Assembly: GCA_963969395.1 (NCBI GenBank)
Contig: OZ017798.1
Span: 27,334,173-27,398,172 of the forward strand
Length of the DNA: 64,000 nucleotides
From: Pseudoscleropodium purum
Lineage: Eukaryota > Streptophyta > Bryopsida > Hypnales > Brachytheciaceae
Direction: 5' to 3'
Part shown: positions 55,150-64,000 of the stretch, piece by piece
Layout of the letters: each line of letters opens with the position of its first letter
Numbering within the stretch: the stretch's first letter is position 1
Made by a program: the position numbers and the translations under genes
The notes under the pieces: generated by a model
Seen by the model: the letters and a program-made list of their open reading frames with translations, nothing else
Databases searched by the model: none
Told to the model about the DNA's origin: nothing

Positions 55150-56280
55150 CTATCATAGATGAAATTCAAGGGAAAATCTTGTCCTCTAGATAGTTAAACA
55201 CCAATGTAGGGTGGATGGAGTGCTTTCAATCTCTCACGAGCATCAACCAATAGGCACCTTCTTCATAGCTTCCACCTTCTCCAACATCTTTGGCATTGTT
55301 TCCTTTTGAAGGTTGTCAATATTTGCTTTCTAGCGTGCTAAGTCGCTTGTTCTTCTCTTGAAGATGTCAAATGAGCGAGCAATATTTTGTCTTCTATTGT
55401 TTTGCTTCATTCAATATCCCCTTTGATTTTGAATAGATTGCCTTCTTTTTAGCATAGGTTCATTATTGCTTAAGGGAATCTTTTTCTTGGAACAAAGCTT
55501 CAAAGTGCCTTCACATTCTTCCAAATGTTTTCTCCAAGACTCCAACATGTGGATAGCACAATGCTTGGCCAAGGTATAATCCTAGATTTCTATGATGATA
55601 GCTTGCTCTTTTAGACTTTGTGGTTTTGAATTAAAACTTCCATGTGTATTTGGGGCAACATTTTTGTAGGCAATGAATTCATAGAGGTATTTGAGTTGCT
55701 CCAGAAGTGTAAGAGGTATTAGTTTGGAGGGATTGTTGGCAGCACTTTCAACACGCACATTCCACCTCTTCATCACCTCTACTATCCAATCTACACAATG
55801 TAGTAAGCAAATATTGCAAAGTAGCCTCACAAGAACTTCAAGGAGAAGCAATGGCTGTTAGGTTGGCATCCATAGACATGAGTGTAGTGCAACGCAAATT
55901 TTTCCCATTTTTTGACATCTAAGCAATTGGAAAGAGGAAACTGGTTCTTGCTATGTACTATTGGTTTCCACAGCTTAAAAATCTCATCATTGGTCAAAGG
56001 TGAATCTACCATGACCTTGTCAAATGCAACTCTATGTCCTTTAGGCCCCATAACTTACTTGAAGAATTCCGTTGTGTACTTAGTCTCTTTCCCACATAGA
56101 ATAGGGGCCATTGCATACATCCTCTCTTGCATTTGAAGTGGAATTCCATCCATATAAATTGGTTCAAAGAAGGTACATTGCAAAGCTTTTCTTGCAATGT
56201 TGGAAAGACTTCCAACTTCTGATATGGTTCCTTTACAATCTTCACTAACTCTAGAGTCTACCATGTCCATGCATTGTTTG
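55150..56280 (-). pseudogene. Eroded coding sequence of unknown identity
   Basis: Minus-strand reading from about 56280 gives protein-like stretches that run into one another with stops and frame changes. First comes a segment with YMDGIPLQMQERMYAMAP. A second has MGPKGHRVAFDKVMVDSPLTNDEIF and VKKWEKFALHYTHVYGC. A third (55582-55775) has LLEQLKYLYEFIAYKNVAPN. A final lysine/glutamate-rich, coiled-coil-like tail (HMLESWRKHLEECEGTLKL, DNLQKETMPKMLEKVEAMKK) runs to about 55260. Residue composition and low stop density over about 1 kb suggest a dead gene or transposon protein. I do not recognise the family and infer no function. Confidence 0.4.
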
Positions 56281-57213
56281 TATCTCCTATTTCACATTGT
56301 TGCCCTTCTTATTGTAGGATGGCCCCTATACAAGTAGTTCTTTTTTGGCCTCCATCTATAAAATTTATTTAGGATACAACAAGATTAGCTACCACAGGAA
56401 GGACGCAATAGGGCTACACAATCCACTAAAACCACAGGCTTATTTTCACAATGCAACAAAACTATTAAATTCCAAATCATTTTGCGTGTTTAATTACTAA
56501 CTAAAGTATGCAATCTAAAAACCAAAAATATAACCACAATGCAAATCAAGCCTTCAAACTTATGTAGCATTAACTTGGATTAATTACGTAAGCTACGTGG
56601 ATTGGCCAAGATAGACCACAACCTATAGTTCCAACTTGCTCACTAATCTAGATTCAAACTCTCCTAGTTTCATATACCAATTTACACAATAGGATGCATG
56701 ATTAGAATAGGGAGAGAACGAGAGTCTAATTGAGTGGATGCCAAATACAAGTGTTTGGAGCAAGCTAGTTGAAAAGAGGCCCTTGGCCTCATGGCTGCCA
56801 TCCACCCCATACCTGCTACCAACCCTATAGCTGCTAGAATGTAATTATACTTGTCATTTTAGACATGAAAATATGAATTATTAACCATTAAAGTCCTAAG
56901 GCCATTTTTTTTTCTATCAAAAACCATCCAAAACTACCATTTTTGTTGTGTTCACCCAAGAAAACAAAAAAAAATCAATTTTTTAGACTCTAACCATAGG
57001 ATCTTGTATTTCACTTGTCTTAGCTTATGTGGTTATAATTTCATGAAGTTGGACCGTATAGATAGGATGATATTAGCATTCAAAGTTAAAAAAGAAAGTT
57101 CTTTTTTAACATTGGCCTGCAATTTTAAATGACTTTGACTACCAATTGTGGAATTTTTTGCACTAAAGACTTTGAATTAAAAACATTTTATATGAAAGAA
57201 TTAAGTTGAAAGT

Positions 57214-59212
57214 TGTAGATTAAGTTGATACCTATCCGGATTTATCCAACTAATAGTTTATGTTCGTTCCAAGGGAGGACTTTTAAATAGGATTGTTTCT
57301 AATCAGGGTTGACAAGACGGTCGGATGTCCGGATGCGGACGCCGTCCGCCCCGCCCCGCCCGTCCGCCTTCCGACGGCGGGAGGGACGCTACGTCAGTTG
57401 GCGTCCGTGTGGACGGACGTCCGGGTTACGGATGCCTTTTTCGAGCGGACGTAGAGATTTGTCAATCCTGTTTCTAATTTAACCAAAGCTAATTCCAATA
57501 GGACATTGCAACATAAGCACAAGGACAAAAGAAATAAGACTCCTTTATCCTTTATCACTAAGTTATTCTCACAAAGTAGTCTAATTACACAATTTGGCAC
57601 TCCACTCTTTAAGCCACAAAGGTAAGTAACTCCCATGTTATTCTTTTATCATCTTTTAATCTTCAATTGCTTTAATTCCAACTCGGTCTTGATCTCCTTT
57701 TCACCAACCACCGGATCTTTACCATTAGCAGCCACCAACCTAACCAAGTTTGTCTCCCATTCGGTTTGCACAACACTCACTTCTTGTGCAAATTATTGTT
57801 TGCTACTTTGCCAGCAACCAAATTGTCCCTACTCACTTCTCTTTGCTTCTTCTTAATTTCACAACTTTGTCTCTCAAAACTTTGATTGTGACAAAATTTA
57901 CACTTAATTTTCTCTCTCATGGCACTTGGCTTTGATGCATTAATACTTTCCATCCTCACATAACACACACAAGCAATTAATTTTAATTCAGCCGTCACTC
58001 ATACTACAAGTTCACTCCCATTAGAACTTTGACTGCACATATCGACTCAGCTCACCCATAGCTCATCAACCACACCTAATTGGCTTCTATTCTCCTCCAT
58101 ACACTTCCAAATTGCACACACGTACAACAAACTTCAAAATCTCTCAAACTTCCAATTAGCACGGACAATTCCAACATCCACATCTCAATCTTGATTGGTT
58201 TCACTCACATCTCATACATGATACACATTCTCAACCATGTACAATTTGACAATTCATTCAATGATCCATCAATTTATAACGTACTCTTTATAACACCGAT
58301 TTGGTGAATAAATTCACCGTAATATAATAATTGAGTCCATAGCACTAAATCTTCAACATTTCACTTGCTGCACTCTAATTCCTTCTAAGCCCTTTCTTCT
58401 AATTTCCAACTGGGACTTAGCCTTAAATTTCTTATCCACCAGCTACTGCTTCTATAAAGCTTCATTTTAGCACAATCTCACTAATTAAATCTTCATCATA
58501 CCAACTTGAATTCACTCACTCACAATTCGTCAATTTTTCACCCACTCGGTAATCACTTCAACTTCCTGCGCATACAAACACACAGACTTCCACATGTCCC
58601 TAACTTGAACACAGATAATTCCTTTAAGCTTCTCACTCACACTCATAACAAATCTTCATCACCATTTCGTACTTGTCAGATTTCCAATTTGCTCTTATGT
58701 CCAAACATCACACACAAGCCACTTTGACTTGACACAACATTCATACAGACCAATAAAGAAAAATACACAACTTTCGATAGGCTAGGACTCACACTGGACT
58801 CTCCTTCAACAATGGGTAAGTAAAAATAAACACAAAATTAGTCCAAATAGGAAATTCCAAACCAGACGGTTATCCATTCGGAAAGGATGACTGAACTGCC
58901 AACAATCCATTTAGAACCGCCCCAACTTGCCCAACTGCAATCCAACTTGGCACAGCATACACATACAAAACTTCCCAATTGGCAATCGACCCCGCCAACT
59001 TCTCCGATTTGAATCCTAAATATAAATCACTTCCGTTCACACCGACTTGGACTCATATATAGTCTTCACCTACCTTCCAACTACTTCAATTACTCACCCA
59101 ATTTGGCGGCTACACAACAAAATAGTATGAAATCCCATTTATACATACAAAACACACACAAAATGCATCCAAAAACACTTCAAAAAATCAAAATTTACCA
59201 TTGATTAGGCTA
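57214..59212. mobile_element. Unclassified about 2-kb insertion in R2 copy 2
   Basis: This segment is absent from the matching R2 copy at 44304-45231. The flanks look like a worn duplication (aaagttgtag before, aaagtctag after). The interior from about 57,600 to 59,150 is rich in C and A on the + strand and poor in G, unlike its flanks, with many short ORFs but no recognisable domain. Ends lack a clear inverted repeat. Confidence 0.5.
57304..57470 (-). mobile_element. hAT-type non-autonomous element (family A, copy 4, short)
   Basis: A 167-bp element starts CAGGGTTGACAAGACGG and ends GATTTGTCAATCCTG. The exact 8-bp duplication TTTCTAAT lies at 57296-57303 and 57471-57478. It is the shortest copy and has the same inverted orientation as copy 3. 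One base in the right terminal repeat has changed (ACC to ATC). Confidence 0.92.
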
Positions 59213-59831
59213 TATACAAAAGTCTAGGAATTTATTTATTTATTTTAAATACTTGATTTTCATTCTTTAAAAAAATACTAAGTAGAAGTAGATCCAAGAT
59301 TAGAAAAAAAACTAAGTTGTTAATAATTCCAAGATGGGATTGAAAGACAATAATCCCAATGGTGAGATTGTTTTAGCAATCAAACACAACATTTTCAAGA
59401 AAAAAAATTGTCCAAAATTGTGAAAATTGCATTCAAAAATGAATCCTACAAGTTATTTTTCAATAAGATGCTAAAATTGCTTGAAAAACAAGATTGTCTT
59501 TAACTTTCTCATTACTAATCCAAATAGAACGAATCAAAGCTTCACATGTAGACAAAATTAAAATATTTCAAGGAAAAAAAATTAAAATTTATTTTGATTT
59601 TTTGTGATTTTTTTTGTACTACCCAGTACCCACTGAGTTCAGTTGAAGGCTTTTTGTGGTATAACTTTTGTTCCTAGGCACCAATTGAAATAAAAACTAT
59701 TTTTCCACATAGATAATGAGTTTTTCTATGTTACGGGAAAGTTTCAAAACAATTCACCAAAAATTGAGGTCACAAGAACTTGCCTAAAATCTGATTTGCC
59801 CCCTGGGGGACAATGGGACTTTTGGGGTTAA

Positions 59832-60584
59832 TACATGTATTGATAATATACATTTGCATGTCTGTAATGAAAAGTATAGTTACATTTTTGCTTGCTTGTG
59901 GACCTTGGCATTAATTCATTGATATTTGATACATTATCCATTACTTAGTGCATCTACCATTTTTCATCTATAATTTCTCTTTCATATACTTCACCTTTTA
60001 ATTTTCATCCATTAGTTCTTCATTTTGTACTTATTGACTTTTCTTCATTATATAGATATATTAGCCTAAATGTTTTACCAGGTATAATAAATCAACATCA
60101 TTTTTTAATGACTAATAAAGTTCTATCAATTAATGCCATTATTTATTGAAAATCTTGCTTAGAATTAGTGTGAGACTTTAAACCAACCCTAACATTAATT
60201 CTAATCCTAATTATTAATATTTATCAATCTTCCAAAAATTTCTTGAATATCAATTGATTAAAAAAACAAGCACAAAAATATCTACTCTCTAATTAATATA
60301 TAAGCATTTAGATAATATACTAAGAAGTCATCACAATATTATTAAATATTCATTTAATTATTTCTGAATCATAGGTTTTGCAAATATTATGAGAAGATGT
60401 AAACTAATATATTACAATACTTTGCAAAATGATCATTAACATTTATTCATCTTGCAAAAGCATCTTGCATATCAATTGATTAAAAAGAAAAAATATATCT
60501 AGGTAATATATAAGCATCTTAATAAAAATATTAAGAAGAAATAATAAATATAAAATATAGAAATTCATTAAAAGCATGTTCCTT
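59832..60584. repeat. Gene-free region with a degenerate direct repeat
   Basis: Two related stretches, about 60205-60385 and 60430-60560, share 'catttattcatctt/atttatcaatctt', 'atatcaattgattaaaaa' and 'atatataagcat'. No coding signal. Confidence 0.5.
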
Positions 60585-61265
60585 CGATACAAAAAGTAAT
60601 AATAAAAAAGTGCTAACTTTAATAAATATAAATATAAATTTATAAATTAAAATAAATGATAATAACAATAATAATAATAATAATAATAACAACAACAACA
60701 ACAATAAAAATGTAGTAGTTAATACCTTTTCCTTTGGATTTTAGTTCTTGTTTAATATTTTGGAGAGAAGTAAATTTTTGGATAGATATAACTAGACATT
60801 ATATAGATATATTAATCTAATATAAAAGTAAATTTTTGGAGAGAAGTTAAGTCAAGTTAAATTATTTACTTTTATATTAGGTTGATATACAAAGTAATAA
60901 TAAAAATGTGCTAATTTTAGTAGATGTATAAATAGAATAAAATAAATAAATAAAGAGAACTAATAAACCAAAAAATGTAGTAGTTAATACAAAAAATCTT
61001 TAAAAAAAATTCTTTTTCTAGTTCAATTTATGGAAAGATGTCAAGTAGAGTGAATTATTTTTATAGTAGGTTGATACACAAAGGAATAATAAAAATGTGC
61101 TAATTTAAATAGATATAAGAATTTTTTTTAAATAATAATAAAATAATTTTAAAAAAACCTTAAAATGTAGTAGTTAATACCAAGAAACCTTTTTCTTTTG
61201 ATTTTAGTTTTAGTCTAATTTTTGGAAAAAAGTCAAGTAAAGTGAAGTGATTTACTTTTAGCTAA
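60585..61265. repeat. Degenerate tandem repeat, about 200-bp unit, 3 copies
   Basis: Three units each carry 'aataataaaaa(t/g)gtgctaa', then an A/T-rich filler, then 'aatgtagtagttaatac' (near 60709, 60978 and 61163) and a '(a)aagtcaagt' or related tail. A simple (ATA)n(ACA)n tract at about 60653-60706 lies in the first unit. The units differ by many substitutions and indels. Confidence 0.6.
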
Positions 61266-61360
61266 GTTCTTTTACTTTAAAAAACCTTGCCAAAATTCAT
61301 ATAAATTTGGCATATAACAATATATTTTCTATTCATTTGTAACTCTTATGACATAGCTCT

Positions 61361-62560
61361 ATATTTGTTGATGAACTTTTTTTGAATCTTAAAAAATTTA
61401 TACTATAATTCTATAAAATTTAATAAAAGTGTCTTCAAAAACATACATCTGTATCCTTTGCAATAAAATTCTTAATTTTGAAGAGCAATGGAAAGCTCAT
61501 AAGGGGGGTAGAAAGCACAAATATATTTATGAAATTACTTCAGAAGATAAAAGAAACAAATAACTATTAATGATAGTAATAGAATTGATGATGATATATA
61601 AAAGTTACAAGCATTAGGAATATTAATTCCTAAAGTTATAAACAAAGTCATTTAGTGTCAAAAATTTAAAAATCACAATTCTAAATAATATATATCTCAA
61701 ATGACTTAATTATTTGATCCATGTGTGTTTATGGAAGGAGAAAAAAATTGGGTATATATGTTGATAATTTTTTTTCAAAATAGAGAAACCAAGAATATTA
61801 TGATCTTTTAGAATTTACATACGCCCATGTAGGATATGTTGTACAAGGAAAAGAAAAAAGTGGAGGAGATATGGTTATGATTGGTTGGCGGTTTGATACT
61901 TTCATTGAGAAGACAACTATGTAAATACCTTCCACCTCAATTACATTATTAATAATGTATATTGCAAAAAAATTCATTATTCAATATACATTATAATGCA
62001 ATTGAGGTGGAATGTACTTACATAGTTGGCTTCTCAATGAAAGTATCAAGCCACCAACCAATCACAACCATATCTCCTCCACTCTTTTCTTTTCCTCATT
62101 CAACATATCTTCCATGATCGTATGTAAATTCTAAAAGATCATAATATTCTTAATTTTTTTGTTTCAAAAAAACTTACCAATGTATATATCCAATCATTTT
62201 AGATACATCTAACTTAGAACCCTAAGTTTTTAATTTCTTACATTTAATGACTTTGTTTACAACTTCAAGAGTTGATATTCCTAATGCTAGTAACTTTTCT
62301 ATATCATCACCAATTCTATTACTATCATTGATAGTGTTTTGTTTTTTTAATCTTTTAAAGTAATTTCATAAATGTATTTGTGCTTTCTACCCCCCTCATG
62401 AGCTTTCCATTGCTCTTCAAAATTAAAAGTTTTATTGCAAGGAATACAAATGTATATTTTTGAAGACATTTTGATTAAATTATATAGAATTATAGTCATA
62501 TAAAATTGCTAAGATTCAAGAAAAGTTGATCAATAAGTGACACTTAATGACTTTGTTTAT
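61361..62560. repeat. Foldback (long inverted repeat), arms about 590 bp
   Basis: The left arm (about 61361-61960) and right arm (about 61980-62560) are reverse complements with scattered changes. Shared words include 'ataattctata', 'gagcaatggaaagctcat', 'gtagaaagcacaaata', 'caaagtcatt' and 'gatatggttatgattggttgg'. The turn lies near 61971. It is the longest hairpin in the window, with no coding capacity. Confidence 0.85.
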
Positions 62561-62624
62561 AACTTTAGGCTTCTTTTTTCATTTCATGTTCTGCGCTTTT
62601 GTGCCTCCGAAATTTGGTTGAGAC

Positions 62625-62912
62625 CATGGTTGTCATAACGGGCAAGTTAGGGTCATCAGACGAGAAAGACGGATGGTCCGGACGGCTTTAATTTTGTAAC
62701 TTGTGCAATTTTGCGGAATGACACGTCACCTTGGAATGCGAAATCCAGGGCCCTGACGATCTCGTCCGCGCCCAGCATGTTCCTTAATCCACATGGCATC
62801 CACGTGGCCTATTTTTCCGTTATCAAAAAGTCAACTATGTGTTGACTGTATCGGACGGGCGGGACCTCTAACGGATGGGCGAACCGGACATCCGTCCACT
62901 ATAACAACCATG
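62625..62912. mobile_element. hAT-type non-autonomous element (family B)
   Basis: A 288-bp element starts CATGGTTGTCATAACGGG. Its other end has reverse complement CATGGTTGTTATAGTGGA. The exact 8-bp duplication GTTGAGAC lies at 62617-62624 and 62913-62920. It shares the GC-rich cggac/gtccg word content of family A, but the terminal sequence differs. It is non-coding; a 61-codon ORF at 62793 is incidental. Confidence 0.88.
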
Positions 62913-63087
62913 GTTGAGACTACCAGTTCTATATCGAATTTGCACATCACATTCAACACTTTGGTAGCCACATTATAATTTCTAACAATTTAACAACAAA
63001 TTTTATTTATTCCAGCTGTAAATTTACGAGAAAGTTTGTATAAACAATTTCGTTTTCTTCCTTCAGATTTCGGTAGGAAGACCAAAC

Positions 63088-63962
63088 CATTAGTTGAAAT
63101 CCGGCGATATGCGACTCCCAAAAGGAATCATGACTGCTTGCACTAACGGCTGTCATCCGCCTGCACGTCGGCATCATCTCAATCTCGGATTCTTCATCGC
63201 GGTAGTAAAGCCAGCAACAGATCATTACCGGACTAGAATCTCATTCAACCCGAAGATTGCAGATTTCGTAAACTAAGTTAGCATTAGATTAGTTCATTTC
63301 AAACTACAGTTGTTGCATTCAATTCTATCACGGTGTCCAGCAGCTAGTTTTGGAGATCCAGCTAGAATGTTTTTCAGTTTAGAATTCATGTTGCAGATAC
63401 TACCGTAAGAAAATCTCCTGTAATTTTCTGAACAATATGACTTAACTTTTGTATAGGCTATCGATCTAGTACCCGAGTACGTACAGTATGTGGTGTGAAA
63501 AGGTGAATGATTGTGTTCAGCTTTGGTGTTTTGCTTCTAGAGATTCTGAGCAGCAGAAGAAAACAGACATGTACTCTTGGAGGGGAAGATGACGAATATA
63601 TTGCGTATTTACGTGAGCTTGTTCGAGTTTTAGACATCTTGGTCGACATCTCTCTTGATCGTACGTGGGTTTATATTCATCTAACTTAATGCCAAGGTTG
63701 CGTTTTGATCGAGGCAACCGTGACTCCGTGAGACTCTGATTTGTGGGTCACGCACAGGCGTGTAAGATCCCATTTAACTCTTATGCTCAACTTCTTTGGA
63801 AGCCCTTTCATCAACCGACGTTTGCATCTCGAAGATTTGAGTATAGGTCTTCATTGTAATTATGAACTAGATCATCCGTTCAGAGCTGTGGGTCTTATGA
63901 AGATTATTGGACTTAAGGTAGAAGTACCTACTTTGGACAAGCCCCTTGTAATTGCGTCATAG
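63088..63962 (+). pseudogene. Decayed plant receptor-like kinase, C-terminal kinase-domain fragment
   Basis: Kinase subdomains appear in the right order but broken by stops and frame changes. An LVEIRR stretch (about 63091) sits where W-EIR precedes the catalytic loop. ILHRGSKASN (63188-63220) is the HRDIKASN catalytic loop with the catalytic Asp changed to Gly. NPKIADF (about 63246-63268) is the Mg-binding region, reached only by a frame change. A worn D-L-V-PEYV at about 63463-63483 corresponds to the activation-segment end, and FSFGVLLLEILSSRR (about 63508-63555) to subdomain IX. A C-terminal piece KVEVPTLDKPLVI (about 63918-63956) resembles the family tail. Intron-like spacing lies between 63275 and 63455. 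It cannot encode an active kinase. The N-terminal extracellular part is not seen. Confidence 0.75.
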
Positions 63963-64000
63963 ACTAACTTGTTGTGGACAATAACTGGTTGCAGTGGTCA

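Larger units (their letters stand above)
56881..59831 (+). mobile_element. TTAA-bounded TIR element, family R2 copy 2, split by a 2-kb insertion
   Basis: It begins TTAACCATTAAAGTCC and ends gggacttttggggttaa, whose reverse complement is TTAACCCCAAAAGTCCC. The left part (56881 to about 57213) and right part (about 59213-59831) align consecutively with the intact copy at 44304-45231. The insert between them contains a hAT element. It is non-coding. Confidence 0.8.

Overview
This window is a piece of a eukaryotic nuclear genome from a land plant. The evidence is two multi-exon genes with GT-AG introns of roughly 70-400 bp whose spliced proteins match plant VPS51 and plant-type PGAP1 along their whole length, plus a decayed plant receptor-like kinase. 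The intergenic DNA is strongly AT-rich and full of small terminal-inverted-repeat (TIR) elements. Short introns in a repeat-filled, AT-rich background suit a bryophyte-grade plant, but species cannot be assigned from the sequence alone.

Layout. 1-2858: a decayed Ty1/copia retrotransposon (+ strand) with a 3' LTR, split by a GC-rich hAT-type element; a second hAT element follows at 2964-3221. 3591-17664: gene-free and repeat-rich. It holds TTAA-bounded TIR elements, a SINE-like sequence, a broken unknown ORF, an (AT)n tract, a complete but dead pogo/jerky-type transposon (9337-13199) inside one TTAA element, a third hAT element and a foldback repeat. 17665-24574: VPS51 (minus, 20 exons, 787 aa). 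24575-28251: intergenic, with one TTAA element, one 32-bp-TIR MITE and two short tandem arrays. 28252-36410: PGAP1-type GPI inositol-deacylase (minus, 18 exons, 1178 aa). 36411-37170: its presumed 5' UTR/promoter. 37171-62920: about 26 kb without a recognisable intact gene, made of TIR elements of several families, microsatellites, degenerate tandem repeats, a foldback and one eroded coding stretch. 63088-63962: decayed receptor-like kinase.

The two intact genes both serve the endomembrane system. VPS51 is a subunit of the GARP/EARP tethering complexes for endosome-to-Golgi transport. PGAP1 remodels GPI anchors in the ER. They lie in tandem on one strand about 3.7 kb apart. Nothing in the sequence indicates co-regulation.

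The most distinctive content is the transposon record. There are five GC-rich hAT-type MITEs, each with an exact 8-bp target-site duplication, and a set of TTAA-bounded elements whose ends resemble piggyBac termini. Nested insertions can be dated relative to one another. I found no new defence, biosynthetic or other system.
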